Shown one piece after another: positions 30,092 to 39,179 of a stretch of 64,000 nt of DNA. A program made the position numbers and the translations under genes. The stretch is from Acinetobacter brisouioides (lineage in GTDB: Bacteria > Pseudomonadota > Gammaproteobacteria > Pseudomonadales > Moraxellaceae): assembly GCF_004331075.1 (NCBI RefSeq), contig NZ_SJNX01000006.1, positions 62,001 through 126,000 on the forward strand. Reading direction: 5' to 3'. The notes beneath the pieces are model-generated. The model was not told where the DNA came from and searched no databases. It saw nothing but the letters and a program-made list of their open reading frames with translations. The number at the start of each line of letters is the position of its first letter. Positions within the stretch are counted from its first letter, which is position 1.

Positions 30092-30616
30092 TTATGCTGC
30101 AGGTCCGATGAGTACAAGACTACGTGGTCGTTCAATATAACCATCTCGACCATCTGAAACAATCTCAATCAAATCAATTTGAGTTGGCGTAATTTTAGTA
30201 ATACGCCCTTGATTGAGTCCCATATAGCTTCCGACATGCACTTGTTCAACCTGTTTATCTGGAGTTTGAATCAACCCCAAAATTTGCCCATTCGCATTAC
30301 GCATACTACCTTTAAAGGTAATTGACTCTAATGCGAAACTTTCCAAAGGCTGCGGTTGACGTGAGAAATCTGGATAAACTCGCTTGCCCGCCATAATTTT
30401 CAATTCAGTATACAAAGACTGCTGTAAGAATGGGCTACGTAAGTTTTGCGCGGCATACTCAAACTGCGGCACTGGTTCAAAAGCTGGTGCAGGTTTAATC
30501 GGCGCTGGTGGCTCACTCCGAATTTTAGCCATTTCGTCATTGACGACATCAATACGAGAACTACAGCCAGCCACCAAGAAAACTGGCAACAAAGCAATAA
30601 TAAAATACTTATTCAT
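30092..30616 (-). CDS. pilP: Type IV pilus lipoprotein PilP
   Basis: PilP is the periplasmic lipoprotein that links the inner-membrane PilMNO complex to PilQ. The 174 residues start with a lipoprotein signal (LVAGC, Cys at 18), then a disordered Pro-rich stretch (EPPAPIKPAPAFEPVPQ), then the C-terminal beta-sandwich with GLIQTPDKQVEQVHVGSYMG and RITKITPTQIDLIEIV. The start codon overlaps the pilO stop by one base, so translation is coupled. Confidence 0.95.
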   Translation of the reverse strand: MNKYFIIALLPVFLVAGCSSRIDVVNDEMAKIRSEPPAPIKPAPAFEPVPQFEYAAQNLRSPFLQQSLYTELKIMAGKRVYPDFSRQPQPLESFALESITFKGSMRNANGQILGLIQTPDKQVEQVHVGSYMGLNQGRITKITPTQIDLIEIVSDGRDGYIERPRSLVLIGPAA

Positions 30617-31347
30617 TATTTTGTCGCTCCTGCTTTAGCTACTTTAGCTGTTTTAGGGTCAGAAGCCGAAGCCTGCTCTTCTGCACCAAGATAACGATAG
30701 GTTTTAGCATGCAATGTATAATTCACGACTGGAATATCTGATTTTTTATTGTCATCCTGCACCGCGACAATTGAAAAGTCATGTAGGGTCACGATACGTG
30801 GTAACGCAGCAATTGCACTGGCAAATTGCCCAAATAAATGATAATCACCTGTTGCCTGGATTGAGATCGGTTGTTCCATAAAGAACTGTTGCTTGACCTC
30901 AGGCTCAAGAGAAATATTTTTAAATTTCAGCCCTGCAGTGACGCCAGTCACGTTAATATCTTCAACCAACCCAGGAATTTCAGACTCTTTAGGTAATTGC
31001 TGTAGTTGCTGATTAAAATCAGCCTGCATTTTTACCAGTTGTTTCTGATAGAGCTGCAAGTTGCGTAATTTTGAATCTTTTTCTCTATATTCATTCAGCA
31101 AATTGGCTTCTTGTGCCTGAGCTGTCGTAATGGCATCAATTTTAGAACTGATCAGGACAAAGTATCCAACAATACAAACAACAAGGAAAATAAAAATCCA
31201 GCAGGTAATTTTAACTGAAACAGGCCATCCACCATAATTAGAGGCATCCAGAGAGTTAAACTGCTTTACAAAACGATCCAGTGTCATTTTGTTTTTTGCT
31301 GGCTTGACTGCATTTCCTGTTGATTCATCTAATTGTTCTTGACTCAT
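30616..31347 (-). CDS. pilO: Type IV pilus inner-membrane protein PilO
   Basis: PilO pairs with PilN in the inner membrane to form the alignment subcomplex. The 243 residues comprise a short cytoplasmic part, one membrane helix near residues 45-67 (WIFIFLVVCIVGYFVLI), a coiled coil, and a periplasmic ferredoxin-like domain (GLKFKNISLEPE, ATGDYHLFGQFASAIAALPRIVTLHDFSI split over adjacent strands). A Lys/Ala-rich tail ends the protein. It overlaps pilN by 4 bases. Confidence 0.95.
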   Translation of the reverse strand: MSQEQLDESTGNAVKPAKNKMTLDRFVKQFNSLDASNYGGWPVSVKITCWIFIFLVVCIVGYFVLISSKIDAITTAQAQEANLLNEYREKDSKLRNLQLYQKQLVKMQADFNQQLQQLPKESEIPGLVEDINVTGVTAGLKFKNISLEPEVKQQFFMEQPISIQATGDYHLFGQFASAIAALPRIVTLHDFSIVAVQDDNKKSDIPVVNYTLHAKTYRYLGAEEQASASDPKTAKVAKAGATK

Positions 31348-31985
31348 TTCGCAGCCCCTTTTGTTGTTTTAGGTTCTGAAGCCATTTGATCTTCTGTTAC
31401 TTGTGCAATCTGACCCAAATCAGCAGTCACAACAAAGCTGCCATATCCTACTTCAACACGTGGCACGACTGAACTTTGTGTTGGATTCGATTTATTGTCT
31501 GCAGCCGCATCAAATGATTTCATAAACACATTTCGAAACCATGCTGACCGACCTAGGTTTCGCATAAAATCAGCCACAACATTTGGGTTTTCAGCTTTAC
31601 CTTCAATGGTAAAATGATCACCTACCCGTTCAAATTTGGTCAGGTACATATTACTTGGTACTGTGCGCACTAACTGATCAATTAGACGCACTGCAATTGG
31701 ACGTTGTGCTTGTAAATTTTGAATCAGTTTCATGCGCTCAACAATGGCTTGCGTTTGCTTTTGTAAACCTTCGAGTGATTTTAATTTTTGATCAAGCTGA
31801 TGATTACTTGAAGTAATCAACTGGTTCGCGCTTTCTTGATCACTCTGTTTTTGATCAAAATACATCCATGCAGCAAAAACTGAAAAACCACCCAAGATTG
31901 CAACAAGAATGGAAATCAGAATAAAAGTTTTTTTGCGTTGTTCCCGTAGCTCATCACGCCAAGGTAGTAAGTTTATTTTTGACAT
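31344..31985 (-). CDS. pilN: Type IV pilus inner-membrane protein PilN
   Basis: PilN binds cytoplasmic PilM through its N-terminal peptide; the motif INLLPWRDELRE at residues 4-15 is that peptide. One membrane helix follows (residues 22-43), then a coiled coil and a ferredoxin-like periplasmic domain with YLTKFERVGDHFTIEGKAENPNVVADF near 125-150 (given as one continuous conserved region). The 213-residue length is typical. Its start overlaps the pilM stop by one base. Confidence 0.95.
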   Translation of the reverse strand: MSKINLLPWRDELREQRKKTFILISILVAILGGFSVFAAWMYFDQKQSDQESANQLITSSNHQLDQKLKSLEGLQKQTQAIVERMKLIQNLQAQRPIAVRLIDQLVRTVPSNMYLTKFERVGDHFTIEGKAENPNVVADFMRNLGRSAWFRNVFMKSFDAAADNKSNPTQSSVVPRVEVGYGSFVVTADLGQIAQVTEDQMASEPKTTKGAAK

Positions 31986-33043
31986 TAATCAAAACTCCTT
32001 AACGCTAAACCACAAGCAACCAGAAGAGAAGAAGCATCATCTTCAATTTTTTTAATATTAATTTTTGGAGAAAAACTCATCTGTAAGAATGGATTCGCTA
32101 CAGTGACTCGATAACCCAACTGTTGTTGTAATATTTTTGCCAGACCAGGCAGATTTGCTGTACCACCTGCTAACAAAATATGATCAACATCATTAAACTG
32201 CGAAGACGAGAAAAATAACTGCAAAGAACGTTGTGCCTGTTGAGCAACGCTGTCCATAAAAGGTAACAGCACTTCGGCATCAAAATCATCAGGTAGGCTG
32301 CGTTCTTTTTTTGCTCGCCCTGCTTCTGCATAAGACAAACCATAACGGGTTTGAATTTCTTTGGTAAGTTGCTTGCCGCCAAAGACATGTTCACGGGTAT
32401 AAACATTTTTACCATCATGAAGAACAGACAAAGTGGTCATCGAGTGACCGATGTCCAAAATGGCAATAACACGTGTACCAAGTGGCAAAGTATCCGCAAA
32501 CATTCCCAATGCACGTTCCATTGCATAACTTTCAACATCTGCAACTTTCGCTGTTAAGCCTGCATAAATCAGGGCTTCATTGCGTGCTTCCACGTTTTCT
32601 GTACGCGTTGCAACCAGAAGTACATTGACACGATTTGATTTGGAAACAGGTTCTGGCAAAACTTCAAAATCCAAACTCACGTCATCAAGTGGAAACGGGA
32701 TGTACTGCTCAGCATCCATTCGGATCTGAATTTCTCGTTCATCGTCACTCATATCTTCATCCATTTCGATGATTTTATGAATAACGCTTGAAGTAGGAAT
32801 TGCAAACGCAGCATTGATGGTCGATGGATTTGCCGCTTCAATCGCTTTCTCTAAAGCTTCAGCAACGGCTTCTGGATTAATAATATTTTTTTCAACAACA
32901 GCGCCCTCTGGCAAGGGTACAAGCGCATAGCTTTCTACGCAATAACGCCCATGCTTAGCCGAAAGCTCCAGCATTTTTACAGAAGTCGAACTAATATCAA
33001 CCCCTATTAACCCCTTTTTAGGTTTACGATATAACCTTAGCAC
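31985..33043 (-). CDS. pilM: Type IV pilus actin-like ATPase PilM
   Basis: PilM is a cytoplasmic actin/FtsA-like protein that docks to PilN and connects the pilus alignment complex to the motor side. The 352 residues show the phosphate-1 loop GVDISSTSVKMLEL at 14-27, the phosphate-2 motif ILDIGHSMTTLSV near 194, and the adenosine motif ILLAGGTANLPGL near 290. It is the first gene of the pilMNOPQ operon and is divergent from ponA across a 173-base gap that must hold both promoters. Confidence 0.96.
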   Translation of the reverse strand: MLRLYRKPKKGLIGVDISSTSVKMLELSAKHGRYCVESYALVPLPEGAVVEKNIINPEAVAEALEKAIEAANPSTINAAFAIPTSSVIHKIIEMDEDMSDDEREIQIRMDAEQYIPFPLDDVSLDFEVLPEPVSKSNRVNVLLVATRTENVEARNEALIYAGLTAKVADVESYAMERALGMFADTLPLGTRVIAILDIGHSMTTLSVLHDGKNVYTREHVFGGKQLTKEIQTRYGLSYAEAGRAKKERSLPDDFDAEVLLPFMDSVAQQAQRSLQLFFSSSQFNDVDHILLAGGTANLPGLAKILQQQLGYRVTVANPFLQMSFSPKINIKKIEDDASSLLVACGLALRSFD

Positions 33044-33216
33044 GATGTTTATTCCTGTTATTTTTTATTTAGAATAGCATAATACCTTGTCGTGTAATGC
33101 ATTTCGTCGTTATTATGACGTATATAATACCCTGAACAAGGTTCTTCTCGGCTATACTGGGCTTCAGCTATACTCAAGCTCCGATCGCCCATTTTCCATA
33201 TTAAATATTACTTGTT

Positions 33217-35760
33217 ATGAAAAATCTATCTTGTTCAGGTCGAATTCATCCAATTTTTCTGTTTTTACTGATCATTATTCTTCTTATTCCAATGGGCTTT
33301 TATGGCATGTATTTATACATTGCCCCTTCCTTACCTGAAATGAGCAGTTTAAAGAAAGCACCTCTCTTAAAACCTATTCAAATTTATACTGCGGACAACC
33401 AGTTGATTGCAGAATATGGTGGAAAACTATCTGTACCTGTTGAGTATAAGCAAATTCCCCCCCATTTTATTCAGGCTTTTCTGGCGGCAGAGGATTCTTC
33501 ATTTTTTGAACATAGTGGTATTAGCTTTAAAGGCTTGGGGAGAGCGGTCAGTGAAAGCTTAACAGGTTCAGATACGCAAACTGGCGGCTCAACCATTACC
33601 ATGCAGGTGGCTAAAAATTATTATCTTTCACCTGAGCGCACTTTAAAACGCAAACTCACCGAAATTTTTCTCGCACGCAAAATTGAGCAAAACTTAACCA
33701 AACCAGAGATTTTGACACTTTATGTCAATAAAATCTTTTTAGGTAAAAATGCTTACGGGATCGCTGCGGCAGCTAAAATTTACTATAACAAAAATATCAA
33801 TCAGCTCAGCACTGCTCAAATGGCAATGATTGCAGGTCTACCTAAAGCCCCTTCTAAATATAATCCGGTTGCCAATCCTGAACGCGCGCTTGAACGCCGT
33901 AACTGGATTTTAGGACGTATGCGCCAACTCGGTTATATCAATCAGGCAGAGTATCAAAAATCAATTGAAGAACCTTTAAACCTGAATATGCCAGATCGCG
34001 GTGTGCTAACCCGCTTTCCGTATATTGGCGAGATGGTTCGTTCCGAAATTGTCGCAAAATTCGGGGAAAAAGCCGTTGATTCTGGCTTTAAAATTTACAC
34101 CACGATTGATAGCAAACGTCAGGCATATGCAGAACAGTCAGTACAAGAAGGCTTAGAAGCTTATGACCGCCGTCATGGCTGGCGTGGTGCAGAAGCACAT
34201 GGCGTATCTTTAGCGAAATTCTTTACTTACGCCAACAATTATCCTGCCAAAGTCATTAAAGTTGACAGCAACAGTTTTGAAGCTGAATTAAAAGATGGCT
34301 CCATCGTAACAGTGCCGTGGTCAGGGATGTCGTGGGCACGCCCTTATCGCAATGCCAACAGTGTAGGTGCAGCACCAACACACGCGTCTCAAATTGTTAA
34401 ACCCGATGATATTGTACGCCTACGTCCAAATGACAATAAAACAGTCTGGTCTTTGGTTCAAATTCCAAAGGTTCAAGGACAATTAATTGCATTAAACCCC
34501 AATAATGGTGCAGTTGAAGCCGTAGTAGGTGGTTACAGCTATGCCCAGTCAACGTTTAACCGTGCAACCCAAGGTTGGCGTCAACCAGGTTCAACCATTA
34601 AGCCATTTATTTATGCACTGGCATTAGAGCGGGGAATGACGCCCTATACGATGGTGAATGATAGTCCCATTACGATTGGCAAATGGTCGCCAAAAAACTC
34701 TGATGGTCGCTACTTAGGCATGATTCCTTTACGTCGTGCTTTATATCTTTCTCGAAACACTGTCTCTGTTCGTTTATTACAAAGTGTTGGGGTAGATCGG
34801 GCGCGCCAGTTGTTAATGGATTTTGGATTACAGGAAAATCAAATTCCAAATAACTTTACCATTGCTCTTGGAACACCACAGGTTTTACCTATACAAATGG
34901 CAACGGGCTATGCCACTTTTGCCAATGGCGGTTTTAGAGTTGAGCCTTATTTTATTGAGCATATTGAAGATGCTTATGGCAAAACCATTTATAAAGCCAA
35001 CCCAGAATATGCGTGTATTTCCTGTATTAATGGCAATAATAACGATAATACAACTGCCTCTGAGCAAGCAGCAACGCCTGACGATGAAGCATTTAAGCAG
35101 CAGCCTCAAGTACAAGTAAAACAAGCTGATGCCAGCACCAGTGAATTCCGCCAAGCACAACGCATTCTTAAATCAAGTTCAGCTTATGACATGGCCAATA
35201 TTTTACGTGATGTGATTCAGCATGGTACAGGGCGAGCAGCATTAAAAATTGGGCGTGATGATTTGGGTGGTAAAACAGGAACCACCAATGATGCCAAAGA
35301 TGCTTGGTTTGCGGGCTTTAATGGCAAACTGGTTGCAATTTCATGGGTTGGTTTTGATCAGCCAACAACATTGGGGCGCCTAGAATATGGTGGCGTTGCA
35401 GCGTTGCCTGTCTGGATTAACTTTATGAGTCGCTCACTCGAAGGCATACCTCCTGCATGGGTCACTTTGGATAAAAATGCCAAAGCGCCGATTTCTCATG
35501 GGCAGCTTACAGTTGAACAGGCTGGTCGTAATGAAAATCGCGTTGCACCACCATTGGCTCGACCAACGTATCATCCTGCACCTGTGAACAAAACTACTCC
35601 ACGCAAACGGGATGAAGCCGATTTCTCGGATTTACCAGGTGAAGAAATTCTGATTCCTTCAGAAAAAGCACCACCAAAAATGAATAATACGCAGCCTGCT
35701 ACAGCAGCAAAAAAACCTAATCCAGACTCTTTAGAACAACTGATTAATAAGGTGAACTAA
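33217..35760 (+). CDS. ponA: Penicillin-binding protein 1A (bifunctional transglycosylase/transpeptidase)
   Basis: PBP1A polymerises glycan chains and cross-links peptides in peptidoglycan. The 847 residues show an N-terminal membrane helix (about 13-35), a GT51 transglycosylase domain with catalytic Glu 92 in EDSSFFEH and GGSTITMQVAKNYYL, an OB-like insert, and a transpeptidase domain with GSTIKPF (Ser 459), SRN near 513 and KTGTT near 686. The C-terminal tail is Pro/Lys-rich and disordered. No good ribosome site precedes ATG 33217, but no better start exists before the membrane helix. It is divergent from pilM, as in Pseudomonas. Confidence 0.95.
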   Translation: MKNLSCSGRIHPIFLFLLIIILLIPMGFYGMYLYIAPSLPEMSSLKKAPLLKPIQIYTADNQLIAEYGGKLSVPVEYKQIPPHFIQAFLAAEDSSFFEHSGISFKGLGRAVSESLTGSDTQTGGSTITMQVAKNYYLSPERTLKRKLTEIFLARKIEQNLTKPEILTLYVNKIFLGKNAYGIAAAAKIYYNKNINQLSTAQMAMIAGLPKAPSKYNPVANPERALERRNWILGRMRQLGYINQAEYQKSIEEPLNLNMPDRGVLTRFPYIGEMVRSEIVAKFGEKAVDSGFKIYTTIDSKRQAYAEQSVQEGLEAYDRRHGWRGAEAHGVSLAKFFTYANNYPAKVIKVDSNSFEAELKDGSIVTVPWSGMSWARPYRNANSVGAAPTHASQIVKPDDIVRLRPNDNKTVWSLVQIPKVQGQLIALNPNNGAVEAVVGGYSYAQSTFNRATQGWRQPGSTIKPFIYALALERGMTPYTMVNDSPITIGKWSPKNSDGRYLGMIPLRRALYLSRNTVSVRLLQSVGVDRARQLLMDFGLQENQIPNNFTIALGTPQVLPIQMATGYATFANGGFRVEPYFIEHIEDAYGKTIYKANPEYACISCINGNNNDNTTASEQAATPDDEAFKQQPQVQVKQADASTSEFRQAQRILKSSSAYDMANILRDVIQHGTGRAALKIGRDDLGGKTGTTNDAKDAWFAGFNGKLVAISWVGFDQPTTLGRLEYGGVAALPVWINFMSRSLEGIPPAWVTLDKNAKAPISHGQLTVEQAGRNENRVAPPLARPTYHPAPVNKTTPRKRDEADFSDLPGEEILIPSEKAPPKMNNTQPATAAKKPNPDSLEQLINKVN

Positions 35761-35765
35761 AAGGA

Positions 35766-35797
35766 AAGAAAGCCGTCAAATGACGGCTTTCTTTTTA
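35766..35797. terminator. Bidirectional terminator between ponA and rlmA
   Basis: A 12-bp perfect stem (35767-35778 with 35781-35792) around AA lies 6 bases after the ponA stop and is followed by TTTTT on the plus strand; the minus strand has an A-rich lead and a short T run. The rlmA stop codon (35776-35778) is inside the stem. Confidence 0.85.
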
Positions 35798-36588
35798 AAG
35801 AGATAAAGCTGAAAACATGCGGTGACCTGCAAGCTGTCTCGTTGTTCTAAAGCTTGGCGCTTTTCAGGTTTAGCTTTGTAGGCATATGGCGTCATTGCCA
35901 ATAAATTTGCAATGTCTTGCTGTTGCAAATTGAGTTCTGCTTCAACTACAGATGCTTCAATCAGTTCAAAATTCTCACTGAGCTGTGCCACAAATTTTTC
36001 AGGCTCATGCAAATTCACTTGTTCAAATAACGCTACTCGCAAATCAAATAAATGCCGAGGCGCAGGCGTGACCACCAAACATAACCCTTCTTGTTTTAAA
36101 ACTCGTAAAATTTCCTGTTGCGGAATTGGGCTAAACAGGCTGGTGCACAAATCTATCGACTGATCTAAAACAGGCAAGACAGCCCCTGTCCCGACCACCC
36201 AAGTCACGTCTTGATTAAGTTTGGCTGCGCGCTGCACAGCACTTTTGGCAATATCAACACCGATACATTGCTTAACATGTGCCTGCATGGCACTGGTGTA
36301 ATAACCTTCACCACACCCGATATCCAGTAAAGTTTTTGGCTGATAGCGCTGCAATAATTGCTCAACAGCTTGACGTAAAGGTGCGTAAAATCCTGCCGAT
36401 AAAAAAGCTCGACGCGCATCGACCGCTTCAGGCGTATCTCCTGGCTGTTTACTATGCTTATGCTGTACCACATGCAAATTGACATAGCCTTGTTTTGCCA
36501 AGTCAAAACTATGCCCCTGTGGGCAGCGCCAAGTTCGTGCATCTAGCGTTAATGAATCTCGGCAGACAGGGCACATCAGCAATTGCAT
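35776..36588 (-). CDS. rlmA: 23S rRNA (guanine-N1)-methyltransferase RlmA family
   Basis: A SAM-dependent methyltransferase of 270 residues that in E. coli methylates G745 of 23S rRNA. An N-terminal zinc site is visible (C6, C9, C22, H26: CPVCRD then RCPQGHSFD), followed by GYVNLHV, the SAM motif LLDIGCGEGYYT near 90, and FSPIPQQEILRVLK. ATG 36588 is chosen because GGAG lies 8 bases upstream and this start puts the zinc finger at the normal place; an in-frame codon at 36612 is rejected. The stop codon lies in the shared terminator stem with ponA. Confidence 0.9.
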   Translation of the reverse strand: MQLLMCPVCRDSLTLDARTWRCPQGHSFDLAKQGYVNLHVVQHKHSKQPGDTPEAVDARRAFLSAGFYAPLRQAVEQLLQRYQPKTLLDIGCGEGYYTSAMQAHVKQCIGVDIAKSAVQRAAKLNQDVTWVVGTGAVLPVLDQSIDLCTSLFSPIPQQEILRVLKQEGLCLVVTPAPRHLFDLRVALFEQVNLHEPEKFVAQLSENFELIEASVVEAELNLQQQDIANLLAMTPYAYKAKPEKRQALEQRDSLQVTACFQLYLFKKKAVI

Positions 36589-36614
36589 GGTTTTCACTCC
36601 GATTTTCTGCAAAT

Positions 36615-36643
36615 AAAAAAGCTGACCGAAGCCAGCTTTTTTG
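36615..36643 (-). terminator. Intrinsic terminator after mraY
   Basis: On the minus strand AAGCTGGC-TTCG-GTCAGCTT (one G.U pair) is flanked by A and T runs of six, 15 bases after the mraY stop. It separates the cell-wall cluster from rlmA. Confidence 0.88.
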
Positions 36644-36657
36644 CTATGGATTTGGGT

Positions 36658-37776
36658 TTAACGCAATTTTAACGTCATTAAGCCTAAAACCACTAGAATA
36701 ATCGTAATGATCCAGAAACGAATCACCACTTGAGTTTCTTTCCAGCCCTGTTTTTCATAGTGATGGTGCAACGGTGCCATCAAGAAGACACGCTTATTGC
36801 GCATGCGCAGAGAACCAATTTGCAAGAACACTGAAATGGCTTCCATCACAAAAACACCGCCCATAATCGCAAATACGATTTCCTGACGTACCATGACCGC
36901 AATCGTACCAAGCATTGCACCCAGTGCCAGCGCACCTACATCCCCCATAAAGACTTGAGCAGGATGGGCGTTGTACCAAAGGAAAGCTAGACCTGCACCA
37001 ACCATGGCAGAGCAGATCACAATCAGTTCAGATGAATATTTGATATATGGAATATGCAGGTAATTGGCAAAACGAGTATCCCCTGACAAATAGGCGAATA
37101 CTCCCAACCCCGCAGCGACCAATACCACAGGCATAATCGCTAGACCATCCAGACCGTCAGTCAGGTTAACTGCATTGGATGCACCATTAATAACCAAATA
37201 CGTAAAGGCAATAAAGGCAAGTCCAAGGGGAATCACTGAAAATGGAATGCTGAGATTTTTGAAAAATGGAATCAGCAAGTCCAGCATATTGTGCGTATAC
37301 AAAGGATTATGCTGATTAATCGCAATCACATACAATGCAATCCCAGCACCTAAAGACGCCACAGAAGTCCAGAAGAACTTTTTACGTGCTGGCAAACCTG
37401 CATTGTCTTTATAACGGATTTTAATCCAGTCATCTGCCCAGCCCACAGCACCAAAAATTACCATCACCCCAAGTACAATCCAGACATAAGGGTTAGACAG
37501 ATCTGCCCACAGCAAGGTGCTAATCCCAATCGACATCAGAATCAAAACCCCGCCCATGGTCGGTGTACCCATTTTCTTGGCATGGCTTTCAGGAGCAAAC
37601 GAGCTGACTGCCTGACCATATTTTAAGGCACGTAATTTTCGGATCATCACAGGACCCAAAAATAGCCCGATCAGCAATGAAGTCAATACGCTGAGCAAAG
37701 CCCGTAATGTCAAATAACGAACAACTTTGAAGGAACTGTCGAATCCTGCCAAATGTTCAAATAACCATAACAGCAT
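36658..37776 (-). CDS. mraY: Phospho-N-acetylmuramoyl-pentapeptide transferase
   Basis: MraY makes lipid I by transferring phospho-MurNAc-pentapeptide to undecaprenyl phosphate in the inner membrane. The 372 residues have about ten membrane helices and the signatures [14 protein letters not shown] near 67-80, GWADDWIK with catalytic Asp pair near 115, [10 protein letters not shown] near 205 and the C-terminal [11 protein letters not shown] with the conserved histidines. It follows murF by one base and ends the partial dcw cluster; murD, ftsW and murG are not here. Confidence 0.96.
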   Translation of the reverse strand: MLLWLFEHLAGFDSSFKVVRYLTLRALLSVLTSLLIGLFLGPVMIRKLRALKYGQAVSSFAPESHAKKMGTPTMGGVLILMSIGISTLLWADLSNPYVWIVLGVMVIFGAVGWADDWIKIRYKDNAGLPARKKFFWTSVASLGAGIALYVIAINQHNPLYTHNMLDLLIPFFKNLSIPFSVIPLGLAFIAFTYLVINGASNAVNLTDGLDGLAIMPVVLVAAGLGVFAYLSGDTRFANYLHIPYIKYSSELIVICSAMVGAGLAFLWYNAHPAQVFMGDVGALALGAMLGTIAVMVRQEIVFAIMGGVFVMEAISVFLQIGSLRMRNKRVFLMAPLHHHYEKQGWKETQVVIRFWIITIILVVLGLMTLKLR

Positions 37777-39174
37777 TTAAAGCTTCTCCATCAAATCAGC
37801 CATCAACGTCTCCATATGGGTATAACGAGAACCTTTAAATAGGAAACTCATGGTCTGAGGTTGATGTTTTTTTACAAGATTAATTAAAAATGTCAGCGCT
37901 TGTGCCTGCGTTTCAAATGCATGGCAATGCTCTGCTGCCGCACCTGTCACTGTTGCAGTGGCAAATTCACCCACAGCAAGCACATAATCTAATGGCAACT
38001 GAGCCAAATCATGACCTAAAGCATAGTGTTCATCGCGACTACTATCACCCAGCTCACCAATATCACCCATCACCATGACTTTAATGCCCTGTTGCTGACT
38101 CAATACCTCAGCCGCAGCACGCATCGACGTTGGATTGGCATTATAGGTATCATCAATCAACACATATTGCTGATGTGAAATAAAATTCAAACGCCCTTTC
38201 GCACCTTTTGCCTGTTGCAAACCCTGTACTACATCTTCAAGGGAGATCCCGATTGCCAATGCAAAAGCACATGCTGCTAGAGCATTGTCGACATTGTGCA
38301 ATCCTGCAAAAGGCAATACGACCTGTGCCGAACCGTGTGGAGTATGCAACAAAAAGCTTGCAGATTGTGGATGTAACTGTATGTGCTCAGCATATACATC
38401 ACCGCCTTCGCCAAAACTCAAACGTTGGGCAGTTTTGACTACAGCATTGATTTGTGCAGTAAAGTCATCTGCCGCTGGAACAATCGATATGCCATCAGAT
38501 GTAATATGACGATAAATTTCCGATTTTGCCTGACAGATTTTCTCACGCCCACCGAACTCACCCAAATGCGCAGTACCGATATTTAAAATACCTGCCACCT
38601 GTGGCTGTACCAAGTTTGAGGTATAGTCAATCTCACCAACATGACTTGCGCCCAGTTCCATCACGGCATACTGATGCTCAGGACGTAATTCCAGTAACAT
38701 CATCGGCACACCCAAATCATTGTTCAGGTTACCGCGAGTAATCAGTGTTGGGGCTAACCGCGACAAAATACTACCTAGCATTTCTTTGGTGGTGGTTTTA
38801 CCACTGCTGCCTGTTAACGCCAGTACTTTCAGGTCTGGAAATTGTTGACGGCGAAATTGCCCCAAATGGCCCAAAGCCAAGCGGGTATCCGCAACCACCA
38901 ATTGGGCAATTTTGAGCTGTTCAATCGGGCGTTCTACAATAACAACCTGACAGCCTTGTGCTGCAACATTTTCAACAAAATCATGAGCATCAAAACGCTC
39001 ACCTTTAAGTGCCAAAAAGGCATCGCCTGCTTCGGCATGTCGTGAATCGGTCAAAATCCGCTTAATCACGTGCTCTGGCTGCTGATCTTGATACCAATAA
39101 CCTTGTGTCGCCTGTTGAAGTTCAGCCGCTGTCCAAGGCATCAAGGGAACAGTGCTGGTGGTCGATGTATGCAT
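37777..39174 (-). CDS. murF: UDP-MurNAc-tripeptide:D-Ala-D-Ala ligase
   Basis: MurF adds D-Ala-D-Ala to UDP-MurNAc-tripeptide, the last cytoplasmic step of peptidoglycan precursor synthesis. The 465 residues show ALTGSSGKTTTKEML (ATP loop) near 114, LNNDLGVP, MELGASHVGEI near 180, and IDDTYNANPTSMRAA near 340. Mur ligase N-terminal, central and C-terminal domains are all present. It starts 5 bases after murE and runs directly into mraY. Confidence 0.96.
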   Translation of the reverse strand: MHTSTTSTVPLMPWTAAELQQATQGYWYQDQQPEHVIKRILTDSRHAEAGDAFLALKGERFDAHDFVENVAAQGCQVVIVERPIEQLKIAQLVVADTRLALGHLGQFRRQQFPDLKVLALTGSSGKTTTKEMLGSILSRLAPTLITRGNLNNDLGVPMMLLELRPEHQYAVMELGASHVGEIDYTSNLVQPQVAGILNIGTAHLGEFGGREKICQAKSEIYRHITSDGISIVPAADDFTAQINAVVKTAQRLSFGEGGDVYAEHIQLHPQSASFLLHTPHGSAQVVLPFAGLHNVDNALAACAFALAIGISLEDVVQGLQQAKGAKGRLNFISHQQYVLIDDTYNANPTSMRAAAEVLSQQQGIKVMVMGDIGELGDSSRDEHYALGHDLAQLPLDYVLAVGEFATATVTGAAAEHCHAFETQAQALTFLINLVKKHQPQTMSFLFKGSRYTHMETLMADLMEKL

Positions 39175-39179
39175 GTGCG

